Source: JABGPL01 sp964387885
Lineage (GTDB): Bacteria; Electryoneota; AABM5-125-24; Hatepunaeales; Hatepunaeaceae
Length of the DNA: 64,000 nucleotides
Direction of reading: 5' to 3'
NCBI GenBank assembly: GCA_964387885.1
Contig: CAYLYZ010000007.1
Location: 1 to 64,000 of the forward strand
Shown here: piece after piece, positions 35,099-45,300 of the stretch
How the letters are laid out: the number at the start of each line of letters is the position of its first letter
Position numbering within the stretch: the stretch's first letter is position 1
The notes under the pieces: model-generated
What the model was told of the DNA's origin: nothing
The model's input: only the letters and a program-made list of their open reading frames with translations
Databases searched by the model: none
Made by a program: the position numbers and the translations under genes

Positions 35099-37549
35099 AT
35101 GAATACAACCAAATCCTTTGAGGTAAATTTGAAAAATCTCATTACCTTTTTATTAATCATCCTTATTCCCTGCATAATAGCTGCAGAAGAGAACCCAAAA
35201 CCTTTTATGGGCATCAATCACCGCCTTTTAAAGGAATTGCCTGAAGTCGCCGGAGCTCCGACTGCTCAGGGAGGTGTTCAAATAACCAGTGTCCAGAAAG
35301 AAACTCCAGCTTATAAGGCGGGATTGCTCTCTGGTGATATCATTATCGGGTTAGACAGGGCATATTTTGATGTAATTCCAGACTCAATATCTGCTGAATT
35401 CACAAAAATCCTGTATAAACACTCACCCGGTGAGACAATGACAATGCATATCCTCCGTTTAGAGATTAAAAACGAACTTATTGTCAACGATGAGTCAATA
35501 GACTGGAAAAGCTATATTAACTCTCCCCAAGCGTTTCTTGACTCACTTCCCCCGGGCTCAGCACTGACTTTCAATACGGGCAAGGACTGGAAGTTTCTTG
35601 ACGTCCCAATCATTCTCGGCAAAAGAGAAGAATTCAAACTGCCTCCTCTTCCCGAAATTGCTGAAACCGAGCTCGGGAAAATGATTAATAGACAACATGT
35701 GGATGGACTAATTGGATTTGAGCCCGTTGTTGATGAAGTCGTCGAACGGTATAAAATGGTCGAAGAATATGACGATTTGAGATCGAGGTTACGAAGCATT
35801 GAAGCCGGCGATGATGGAACACGTATCCCGGCAATGGCAGAGATACATCGAAATCCGTTTTTCCTTGAGAATTACAGCCGGATTTTTACAGATATGATTG
35901 TGGACTCAGATTCTGAGTTAATTGACAACCTTTTCTGTAATCCTGAAGTAGCCATCTTCTTAACCGGAAATAAACCACCTGAAACTAAGCGTATTTCAGG
36001 TGCAACTGTGAGTATTGCCTCTTTGGAAGAAACCGAGTTCAAAAATTGGTTTGAATCCTCAGTAGGTAAACATATCAGCTCATTGAATGATGTATTTTCA
36101 GTTCTTAGTGAAGAAGAACAGGCTTTCCTTGAAGAACACATGTTCGAGTTAACCGACGTTCATGCGATGGGGATTTACCTCTGGTCGGACGAGGATACGG
36201 AAAGATTTGAGCGAAACAAGAAAACGATTGAACTATGTTCTAAAATCGATATAGACGCCCTTACTGCTACGGCTAACCAGATTGCAGATTTCATAAGGAG
36301 TACAGAATCCGACATATTCCAGTGGTCAAGTGAACACCCGGATATAAAAGTAATTGAAACAGAGTGGGGAAAAATCGGATTTGGAAGTGAAGGTTACAAT
36401 AGGTGGGCAGCACCCGATTTCAAATTTATCTACGATCCTGATGGTAATGACTTTTATGCAAATGGCACCGGAACTGCAAACTCGTTTGCTCAACCTGTCT
36501 CATGGATTATCGACCGTAGTGGAAACGATGCCTATCAATCAACTGAAGAAGGAGCACAGGGCAGTGGTTTACCTGGTGTCGGCTTTTTGATTGATTATGA
36601 TGGAGATGACACATACATCGGTGGTAGATGGACGCAAGGCACGGGATATCTCGGTGTGGGAGTGCTTTTAGACTACTATGGCAACGACAATTATCACGGC
36701 ACCGAGTTTATTCAGGGCTCGGCTCTGTTCGGATTGGGCGTCTTATGCGATATTGGAGGCAACGACAACTATAATGGCACAATTCACGCTCAGGGCGTAG
36801 GATTTACTCACGGGCTGGGGATGCTGATCGACTATGCCGGTGATGACATCGGATACAGTACCGGCAAACATCCGACAAACTACGGTGATCCAGGTATATT
36901 TGACGCCTGGTCGCAGGGTTGCGGAATGGGTTTCAGGGGTGTTGCCAGCGGTGGCATTGGAATCGTGGTTGATGGTGATGGTGAGGACAAATGGGAAGCC
37001 GGAAATTTCTCGCAGGGCGGCGGATATTACTACGGTTTCGGCATTTTCCGGGGTGGAGAAAACAACGACGACACTTACATCGGTTCAAGGTATGCCCAGG
37101 GTTTTTGCGCCCATCAGGCTGCAGGTTTCTTCCTCGATGATGGCGGGGATGATTATTACACAACACGCCAGAGCGTAACCTCCGGACTCGCCTGGGATGA
37201 ATCGGTAACGATCTTCATCGACGAAGAGGGAGATGATTACTACAATGGCGGTGGAGGTTTCTCTCACGGCGCCAGTGCGCACAACGGCTTTTGTATATTC
37301 TACGACCGGGAAGGCAAGGATTATTATGACTACAAACCCGGACCGGCGCGTGCTGGCGGAAATAACTATCACGGTGGCACCAGTTTCAGTTTATTCATCG
37401 ATCAAGGTAAGGACAAGGACACATATACAAATAAGAAAGTCGGAAACAATATTGAACTCACCTGGCCTGAATATGGTGTGTTTCGGGATGGGAAGGGAGT
37501 TCTGAAGTCTCCGTTGGAGAAGCCTGTGAAGGTGAAGAAGGATAAATAA
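35099..37549 (+). CDS. Exported PDZ protein with about twelve Gly/Asp-rich repeats
   Basis: An 816-residue exported protein of unknown function. I chose the ATG at 35099; the frame is open to 35060, but that part is repeat DNA. The signal peptide ends near CIIAAEE. A PDZ-like domain (about 35-135) contains ETPAYKAGLLSGDIIIGLDR. A helical, charged middle region (about 190-420) has no recognised motif. From about residue 440 come some twelve units of about 26 residues with the pattern (L/F)(I/L)D-x-x-G-(N/D)-D-x-Y ... (A/T/S)QG ... G-(V/I/L)-G. Spacing and acidic turns suggest a calcium-binding beta-solenoid. No T9SS domain or protease motif is present. Confidence 0.7.
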   Translation: MNTTKSFEVNLKNLITFLLIILIPCIIAAEENPKPFMGINHRLLKELPEVAGAPTAQGGVQITSVQKETPAYKAGLLSGDIIIGLDRAYFDVIPDSISAEFTKILYKHSPGETMTMHILRLEIKNELIVNDESIDWKSYINSPQAFLDSLPPGSALTFNTGKDWKFLDVPIILGKREEFKLPPLPEIAETELGKMINRQHVDGLIGFEPVVDEVVERYKMVEEYDDLRSRLRSIEAGDDGTRIPAMAEIHRNPFFLENYSRIFTDMIVDSDSELIDNLFCNPEVAIFLTGNKPPETKRISGATVSIASLEETEFKNWFESSVGKHISSLNDVFSVLSEEEQAFLEEHMFELTDVHAMGIYLWSDEDTERFERNKKTIELCSKIDIDALTATANQIADFIRSTESDIFQWSSEHPDIKVIETEWGKIGFGSEGYNRWAAPDFKFIYDPDGNDFYANGTGTANSFAQPVSWIIDRSGNDAYQSTEEGAQGSGLPGVGFLIDYDGDDTYIGGRWTQGTGYLGVGVLLDYYGNDNYHGTEFIQGSALFGLGVLCDIGGNDNYNGTIHAQGVGFTHGLGMLIDYAGDDIGYSTGKHPTNYGDPGIFDAWSQGCGMGFRGVASGGIGIVVDGDGEDKWEAGNFSQGGGYYYGFGIFRGGENNDDTYIGSRYAQGFCAHQAAGFFLDDGGDDYYTTRQSVTSGLAWDESVTIFIDEEGDDYYNGGGGFSHGASAHNGFCIFYDREGKDYYDYKPGPARAGGNNYHGGTSFSLFIDQGKDKDTYTNKKVGNNIELTWPEYGVFRDGKGVLKSPLEKPVKVKKDK

Positions 37550-37564
37550 TACAACGCTGTGTGG

Positions 37565-37593
37565 CTTGGGTTACTTGTTACCCAAGTTTCTTT
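37565..37593 (+). terminator. Terminator after the PDZ/Gly-Asp repeat gene
   Basis: CTTGGGT, an 8-base loop, ACCCAAG and TTTCTTT, 16 bases beyond the stop codon. Confidence 0.75.
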
Positions 37594-37718
37594 ACGAGCT
37601 GAATGAACATGAATCATGAAGTTTGAATTGTAAAGAAACACGGGCAATAAATAGCCCGTGTCACACTAATGGAAAAATCTGTTCACACGCACGGAGGCGT
37701 GTGCTACTTTGGGAGATT

Positions 37719-39368
37719 ATGTCATTTAAACGCATCGCACTATTTTTCATCCTCGCATCCTCATTACTTGCACAGGATTATCCATTGCCAGAGGTAATTG
37801 GACACATCTACGGATTACCTCCTGATACCCTGATGATCGGAGTTGATTTCTGCAATGTTGGTGATCAGAATGGAGATGGGGGTGACGACCTGCTTGTTTC
37901 GCATTTTCCCTGGGAAGTTGGTTGGCGATCACCAATGGCTAATGAAATTAAAATTTACTATGGTGGATGAGATGGAATGGATAATGAACCGGATTGGATT
38001 TTATCTGGAGAGGATAGACATGGAATAGGAGCTTCCGTTATTTATCTCGGAAATATATCACCAGATTTAGAACCAGTGTTTGCAACAATAGAAAGATATT
38101 GGGCTCCGGGAAATATTGATTCTTATCCTACCGACCACAGAACACTATTCTTTGAATCCCTTAACAATCTTGATCGCGAACCAGACATCATAATGCAGCA
38201 GCAGATTTATTCCTACAAACGATTTGGTGATGGATTATTTACGCAACCGTTTGATCTGAATGCTGACGGTTTCAATGATTTTATAATGACTGACAGACAA
38301 GTTGATCAATATTGGACTTTGTTCTTTTTTGGAGGTGAAGAACTCGATACAATACCTGAATTGCGATTAAGCTACCCAGGTAGAGGCAATCGAATTGCAG
38401 CCGGTACAGCGGATTATTCGAGTGGATTTGATGTCAATGGAGATGGTATTGATGATCTGTTGCTATCAAGAGGTGAAGTAAACGAGAATGTTTATGAACA
38501 CTATTTTCATCTTTTTCTTGGGGGAGCACCTTTTGACACCACACCGGTAATGTCTTTCACTAGTTGGGATATTGAGGGAATTCTCGTTGACAGTGGTTTC
38601 TCAATAGTACCAGATGTAAACGGAGATGGTTATGACGATTGGGTGCTTGCTTACTGGGCTGGACACGAGACATCTTTCTGGTTATTCTACGGCTGTGAGA
38701 ATCCGCAATCCCCGTTAGACCACCCTCCGGATTTACTTTTACAGCCACTTCCTGGTGCAGAGATATCTGAGGCTTGGGTATGCGGGGGAGATTTTAATGG
38801 TGATGGTTATGGTGATATTGCTGGTTCTTCATATGAGGCAGCAAATTTTAGTGGTGTTATTCAGATCTACTTGGGTGGTCCGGATATGAGCGGTGATGCG
38901 GATATCCAGATATTTGCACATAATGATTACGATGGACAATTTATTAGCTTGGGTGATAGGATTGGTGCCGTGGGAGATTACAATGGAGATGGAATTGACG
39001 ATTTTGTATGTCGACGTGTTGCAGTGCAGAGAGATTATGGTAATTCCTTAGTTATTTTTGCTGGCAATCGCGAGTGGCCTGGGGCGGTCGAAAATGATCC
39101 TGTTCCTGAATCCTATAAACTGATGTTTGATATCCATCCCAATCCATTCAATAGTTCAGCGCAAATCAGGTTAAATTTGCCGGTTTTTGAAAAAAGTTCA
39201 CTCTCGGTTTATGATGTTCGGGGGAGATTGGTGGAGACTCTCATTGAAAATCGAGCAATAACAGGTAGCCGGGTACTTGCATATAAGAGTGATGAAGCTG
39301 GCGTTTATTTTGTTGTGCTTGAAGGGGAATCTCATCGGGAGATTCGGAAGGTTGTATGTTTGCGGTAG
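37719..39368 (+). pseudogene. FG-GAP/VCBS-repeat T9SS protein, copy A, with in-frame TGA
   Basis: Upstream member of a tandem pair. ATG at 37719 follows GGGAGATT and opens a signal peptide (MSFKRIALFFILASSLLAQ). The frame is broken by TGA at 37968-37970 in IKIYYGG-stop-DGMDNEPDW; copy B has AGG (Arg) there (YYGGRDGVDNEPDW), so a sense codon such as CGA probably mutated. Downstream the frame is intact, with FG-GAP turns (DLNADGFNDF, DVNGDGIDDL, DVNGDGYDDW, DFNGDGYGDI, DYNGDGIDDF) and a T9SS domain (HPNPFNSSAQIRL). Readthrough, a separate short peptide or a base-call error remain possible. Selenocysteine is unlikely because the paralogue has Arg. Confidence 0.75.
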
Positions 39369-39596
39369 GGGCGAATAATTATTCGCCCAAAACTTAACGC
39401 ACCATGTTGCAATTGACCGATACGCTGTTTAAGGGTGGCAAGGGCGAATGATTATTCGCCCCTACTGTCTTTACGGACTGATTGGACATGAATCATGAAA
39501 GTTGAATTGTAAAGAAACACGGGCAATGAATAGCCCGTGCCATACTAATGGAAAAATATGTACACACGCGCGGAGGCGTGTGCTACCTGGGAGATT
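39369..39596. repeat. Palindrome-rich intergenic repeat between the tandem FG-GAP genes
   Basis: Contains GGGCGAATAATTATTCGCCC (perfect 20-base palindrome), a second GGGCGAATGATTATTCGCCC, CACGGGC-8-GCCCGTG and CACACGC-6-GCGTGTG. It is nearly identical to the unit of the 218-bp array after copy B, and a partial version precedes copy A (37596-37718). The final hairpin sits directly before the GGGAG ribosome site of copy B. Confidence 0.85.
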
Positions 39597-41249
39597 ATGT
39601 CATTTAAACATATCACAATGTTGTTCATCCTCGCATCAACGATATTTGCTCAGGATTATGAACTGCCTGAAGTGATCGGACATATTTATGGATTGCCTCC
39701 GGATACACTTATGATGGGTCTAGATTTCTGTAATGTTGGTGATCAGAATGGGGATGGATGTGATGATCTGCTCGTTTCGCATTTTCCTTTCTCAGTTGGC
39801 AATAGATTTGAGGAAACTAATCAAATCAAACTTTATTATGGTGGCAGGGATGGTGTAGATAACGAGCCTGATTGGATCCTCAGTGGCGAGGATAGACATG
39901 GGATAGGATATCCATTAATTTTTCTCGGAAATATCTCTCCAAATTTCCAACCAATATTCGCAACCGTAGAAAAATTTTGGGCTAATGGAAACAACGATCC
40001 TGGAGCTCCGAATTATTACAGGACACAATTTTTTGAAGGCTTCGGTGGGCTTGATCGTGAGCCTGATATCATCATGCAACAAGCAACATTATCTTGGAAA
40101 AGATTTGGTTCCGGATTATTCACACGATCATTTGATTTGAACTCTGATGGATTTGAAGAATTCATTATGACCGAGAGGAATGAAGACATATATTCGACTT
40201 TGATTTACTTCGGAGGTGAAGAACTTGATACATTACCCGACTGGCGCACCTCGTATTTAGGTAGAGGTAGCCGAGGTTATGTTGCTCCAGCTAACTACTC
40301 CGGTGGATTTGATGTTAATGGTGATAATATTGATGACCTTTTATTGTCAAGAGGTGAAATACATAATGATATATATAAAAAATATTTTCACCTTTTCATT
40401 GGTGGTGCACCTGTGGACACAGTTCCAGTCTTTTCGTTCACAAGTTGGGATATGGAGGGAATTTTGACTGACAGTGGTTTTTCTCTCTTACCAGATGTAA
40501 ATGGTGATGGATACGATGATTGGGCAATCGCTTACTGGGCAGGACATGAGACGGCTTTTTGGCTGTTCTTTGGAAGTGAGAATCCACAATCACCTTTAGA
40601 TCACCCACCTGATTTGCTTTTAGAGCCTTTCCCTGGAATAAGTATAACTGAAGCCTGGGTCTGTGGTGGTGATTTTAATGGTGATGGTTACGGAGACATT
40701 GTAGGATCCGCACACGAGGCTGATATTAATGCTGGTGTAGTGCATATTTATTTTGGCGGACCAGATATAAGCAGGGATGCTGATATCCAAATAAGGGGAA
40801 GACGGGATTACGAGGGACGATTCCTCAGAATTGGTGACAGAATCGGTGCTGTTGGTGACTACAACGGCGACGGGATTGATGATTTTGTGTGCCGTACGAA
40901 AATCGATCCTACACAGTGGTCAAATTCATTAGTCATATTTGCTGGAAATCGTGAGTGGCCAGGAGCGGTTGATGAAAAACCTGTTCCTGAATCCTATAAA
41001 CTGATGTTTGATATTCACCCCAATCCTTTTAATCGTTCAACGCAAATCAGGTTAAATTTGCCGATTTGTGAAAAAAGTTCACTCTCGGTTTATGATGTAC
41101 GGGGGAGATTGGTGGAGACTCTCATTGAAGATCGAGCAATAACAGGTAGCCGGATATTTACATATAAGAGTGATAAGGCTGGTGTTTATTTCGTGGTTCT
41201 CGAAGGGGAATATCAGCGGGAGGTTCGGAAGGTTGTATGTTTGCGGTAG
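39597..41249 (+). CDS. FG-GAP/VCBS-repeat T9SS-sorted protein, copy B
   Basis: Secreted 550-residue protein. ATG at 39597 follows GGGAGATT; the frame is open upstream but only through repeat DNA. The signal peptide ends near STIFAQ. Six FG-GAP-type turns are visible (DQNGDGCDDL, DLNSDGFEEF, DVNGDNIDDL, DVNGDGYDDW, DFNGDGYGDI, DYNGDGIDDF), suggesting an integrin-alpha-like propeller that binds calcium. The C-terminus is a T9SS domain (HPNPFNRSTQIRL ... GVYFVVLEGEYQREVRKVVCLR). The 3' ends and downstream DNA of copies A and B are almost identical although the bodies differ, which suggests recent conversion or unequal crossover. An adhesin or surface role is inferred. Confidence 0.85.
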   Translation: MSFKHITMLFILASTIFAQDYELPEVIGHIYGLPPDTLMMGLDFCNVGDQNGDGCDDLLVSHFPFSVGNRFEETNQIKLYYGGRDGVDNEPDWILSGEDRHGIGYPLIFLGNISPNFQPIFATVEKFWANGNNDPGAPNYYRTQFFEGFGGLDREPDIIMQQATLSWKRFGSGLFTRSFDLNSDGFEEFIMTERNEDIYSTLIYFGGEELDTLPDWRTSYLGRGSRGYVAPANYSGGFDVNGDNIDDLLLSRGEIHNDIYKKYFHLFIGGAPVDTVPVFSFTSWDMEGILTDSGFSLLPDVNGDGYDDWAIAYWAGHETAFWLFFGSENPQSPLDHPPDLLLEPFPGISITEAWVCGGDFNGDGYGDIVGSAHEADINAGVVHIYFGGPDISRDADIQIRGRRDYEGRFLRIGDRIGAVGDYNGDGIDDFVCRTKIDPTQWSNSLVIFAGNREWPGAVDEKPVPESYKLMFDIHPNPFNRSTQIRLNLPICEKSSLSVYDVRGRLVETLIEDRAITGSRIFTYKSDKAGVYFVVLEGEYQREVRKVVCLR

Positions 41250-41863
41250 GGGCGAATAATTATTCGCCCAAAACTTAACGCACCATGTTGCAATTGACCG
41301 ATACGCTGTTTAAGGGTGGCAAGGGCGAATGATTATTCGCCCCTACTGTCTTTACGGACTGATTGGACATGAATCATGAAAGTTGAATTGTAAAGAAACA
41401 CGGGCAATGAATAGCCCGTGCCACACGTCAGTTCGCGCCGCATCGGAAGGCTGTAAGTTTGCGGTAGGGGCGAATAATTATTCGCCCAAAACGTAACATA
41501 CCATGCTGCAATTGACCGATATGCTGTTTAAGGGTGGCAAGGGCGAATGATTATTCGCCCCTACTGTCTTTACGGACTGATTGGACATGAATCATGAAAG
41601 TTGAATTGTAAAGAAACACGGGCAATGAATAGCCCGGGCCACACGTCAGTTCGCGCCGCATCGGAAGGCTGTAAGTTTGCGGTAGGGGCGAATAATTATT
41701 CGCCCAAAACGTAACATACCATGCTGCAATTGACCGATATGCTGTTTAAGGGTGGCAAGGGCGAATGATTATTCGCCCCTACTGTCTTTACGGACTGATT
41801 GGACATGAATCATGAAAGTTGAATTGTAAAGAAACACGGGCAATGAATAGCCCGGGCCACACG
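41243..41863 (+). repeat. Tandem array, 218-bp unit, about 2.85 copies
   Basis: Units begin GCGGTAGGGGCGAATAATTA at 41243, 41461 and 41679, an exact 218-base period; the last unit stops about 35 bases short. Each holds the GGGCGAAT palindromes and CACGGGC...GCCCG(T/G)G. The unit boundary (CGGAAGGCTGTAAGTTTGCG, then GTAG) is a degraded copy of the last codons of the FG-GAP genes (CGGAAGGTTGTATGTTTGCG, then GTAG). Units 2 and 3 share changes absent from unit 1 and from the A-B intergenic copy. Confidence 0.9.
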
Positions 41864-42364
41864 AACCGTTCCTTTTCTGGCACAGCATTTGCAAAAATAT
41901 ACTGCAGGAAACGAAAACATGTGATTTGATTTGAATAAATTCTTTACTGCAGAGATTTACCATGCTTAGAAGCTCACAACCCAGCACTGCTGCGTTTTCA
42001 GGGATTCAGATAACGAATCCGGAACCGGATAACCGTCAGAAAGACGATATCCATACCCTTCCAACCGATTTTCTTGATGAAAATCGTCTTAGTGCATATA
42101 TTGCATTTCCTTGTGCAATATTCTCTTTCACCACTGAAATCGATTGTTCAGACAACTGCAAGAGAAGTGCATTCTGCATGTCGTTACTCACAACTCTAAC
42201 ACAGGGAGAAAATTAAACTGCAAGTTTGATAAAGCTCTTTACACTATACCGTTAAAACAGCAAGACAGATAAGTAAGCGCACCTAATGATTATCATTCCG
42301 ATTTATCGGGATGAAACGGTGAAGCATTCATGATAAAGGTTAAGTAATCCATGGAGGATACGTA
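41864..42364. other. Intergenic region with one doubtful 84-codon frame
   Basis: Between the array and the Ig-repeat lipoprotein. An open frame at 41962-42216 (plus) starts at ATG after AGAGATTTACC, but its composition shows no recognisable domain and I do not call it. A short imperfect palindrome of the TTCCGAT...ATCGGGA type lies near 42296-42313. No clear promoter is seen. Confidence 0.4.
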
Positions 42365-45300
42365 ATGAAACGGTATCATTTACTAAGTATTGCGCTGTTA
42401 ATAGCGCTGATGATGGCAGGAATGGTCGGATGCGATCATGACAATGCCATAGCCCCCAACCCCGGAAATAATTCCGGTGTTGCTTCAATAGAGCTTCGGT
42501 TAAGCCAGAGCGAACTTCGCGGCTTTTCGGGAGAGGTAAGAACAGAAACTATAACTGCAATAGCCAGAGACGGACAGGGAGTTGCAGTACCAGAAGCTGA
42601 AATCAGCTTTGCCATCCGAAATCCACAACCGTGGAAAGGAACGATTTCCACCTCACAAGCTCAGCCACAGACCGATGAAAACGGACAGTTGGAAGCATCT
42701 TACTCTGTTTCAATCGATCAAACCGCTGACGTAGTAATCGAAGCCTATGCAGGACAGGTTCTCGGGACTGCAAACTTGAGCATAATTGTTGTAAACGACA
42801 TTATTGGCTCAATATCTATTGAGTCATCAACTCAAGTTCTCGCTGTTCCACCAAACCAAACCCGAAACGCTACAGTCACAGCCTCTCTCGTCGATGTCGA
42901 TGGAAACGCCTTGCCGGGTATGCAGGTCAGTTTCCGGACAGATTCACCCGGACTGGGATTCGTTGATGGTGAACATGCAACAACGGACTTTAACGGGAGA
43001 GCCAGCCGAACGTTTACTTCAATTGTAAACAAATATGGACTTTGCGAGATTTCGGCACTGGTGGGAGATTATTCGGACAAAACTACCATCGAAATTCGTC
43101 CGGTAGAGGCACCTGCAAATGTAAACCTTACTACTGAAAATCCTGTTGTCAAGGTTTCTCAGGGACAGAATGCAACTATCAATCTTGATGCTGTTGTAAC
43201 CGACGCATTCAGGGTTGGAGTTCCGAGCACCAAGGTTGCATTTGAAGCTCTTCCAATTGAAGAGGGAGCCGAAACTTTCGGTTCGCTTTCCTATCCGGAT
43301 ACTACGAATCAAGAAGGCCGGGTAACCGCCCAATTCAGTTCACTCGGTGAATATGGTTTATTAAAGGTGAAGGTTAGAGTTCTACCATCGGAAATGTCAG
43401 GTTCAGCAACTGAAGATGAAGACGAGATTACCGCAGAAATTTTCATTGAAGTTAAGGAACTGACGATCGACATCGGTTCTTTGACTGTCCGTGCATTCCC
43501 TGATTTCTTAAAATTATCTCCGGACACGAACGGAGAATCAAATATACGCGCCCAGGTTCGTGATGTGAACAACGTCGGCATCCCGGATGTGCGTGTCGAT
43601 TTTATGACAGACCTGGGCGCGCTTTCTCAGTCTACTGTAACTGATGAAGCGGGCGTAGCAACAGCTGTATTCCACAATAACTACGAAGCGGGAGTTGCAA
43701 CCATTACTGCAACGGTTCCAGGTACCGGACATTTGGCAGTCGAACAGATAACAATCGAACAGTCCGCAGGAGCCACCGGATCATTGACTCTAAATGCTGA
43801 TAAAGAATTCATATATGCAGATAACGGTCTGACTTATGCGAGTCTTACGGCATTGTTGAGTGATGAAGATGGTCAGGCGCTGTCCGGGAAGGAAATCACC
43901 TTCACGAAAACTCACGGAACAGTAAACTCCCCTGTTTTAACTGATTCACTGGGAATCGCAAGAGCGATTTTCCGGGATGTGGGATCTCCTTCATATAATG
44001 ACCAGGGATTACGTGTCCCAGCCATTATTACCGCAAGATATAATCCTCTCGGATTAAATGCAAATGTTGAAATCACTATATATGAGAGGAATCCTGTCGC
44101 ATCGATTACTCTGCAATCTGCTGCAGAACAGATGATTGCAGGAGGTCAGAATCCAGTAACTATCAGGGCAACTTGTTTCCTTGAGAACGGCAATTATGCC
44201 CCGGAAGGAACCCTTGTCAGATTTGAGGTCGACATGGGACACTTTTCCGAAGATGCTGTTGCTGTAATGGGGAATTTCGGAGTGGCAGAAACTCAGTATT
44301 ATCCCGGTAGTTTAACTGGAATTGCCCGTCTCAAGGCTTATGTTCAAAACGGTGATGAAACCGTAGAAAGCAATGAAGTGATTATCAACCTTTTGCCCGG
44401 TCCGGCAAGTACCGTTACTGTCTCAGCAACACCCTCAGAATTAATAACTAATGATCCCGATTCATTTGCAAGTATTATTGCAGTAGTCTCTGATACGGTT
44501 AATAATCCGGTTGCTCAAGGGACACTGGTCAGATTCTCAACCACCCTTGGCAATATTACCCCAACTGCAATAACAGATGAAAACGGACATGCGGAAGTAA
44601 GATTGGTACCCGAACTTGAAGCAGGAACTGCAGTTATCACTGCAACAGTTGAAACACCTTCAGGTGGAGAGATAAATGGCAGTGCAACTGTAACTTTCAT
44701 TTCCGGTCGTCCTAATTCGATAGAGCTTTTCGCTGATCCAGGTCAGGTAGCCGTCGCTGGAACCGCTGGAAATTCGACATCTACCATCCGCGCCGAAGTG
44801 CGTGATGCGAATGGTAACTTAGTAGGTATACAGACACCGGTCACATTTGAGCTAATGCATGAACCACCGGAGCCAGAGGGTTGTAACTTCAACGATCATG
44901 GACAATCAGATGTTTCGATGACCAACAATGGTATTGCAACAGTTTCACTTAATGCCGGGACTCAGATCGGTGGTAAAGTAATCAGAGCTTATACATATCG
45001 TGATGAAGAACAACAGGACACGGTTTCGGTAGTTTTATCAACAATGGCTGTCATCTCGGGACCTGCACATTCACTTGATATTGACCTGAACGATGAGGGT
45101 GATGATGCTGATGGTGGTGCATGGAGGATTGAGGTCTCTGCTCGTGTCTATGACATGCATCATAATCCGGTGGCGAATAATCTTCCGGTTGTATTCAGCG
45201 TTGAACCTGAGATCGCATCGATTTCCGCGGGATTCACCGGTAATGAAAGCTGGGCAAATGAATCTGAACCTGGTCTGGCGTATGCGACCCTTACTTACCA

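Noticed and set aside
37968..37970. TGA in the FG-GAP copy A as selenocysteine or genetic recoding
   Set aside because: The paralogue has Arg at this position, and TGA is used as a normal stop elsewhere (arsR, pgk, acpS).
41243..41863. The regularly spaced repeats as a CRISPR array
   Set aside because: The whole 218-base unit repeats, with no unique spacers, and no cas genes are nearby.
41962..42216. 84-codon open frame before the Ig-repeat lipoprotein
   Set aside because: No domain, signal peptide or good ribosome site; composition looks random.
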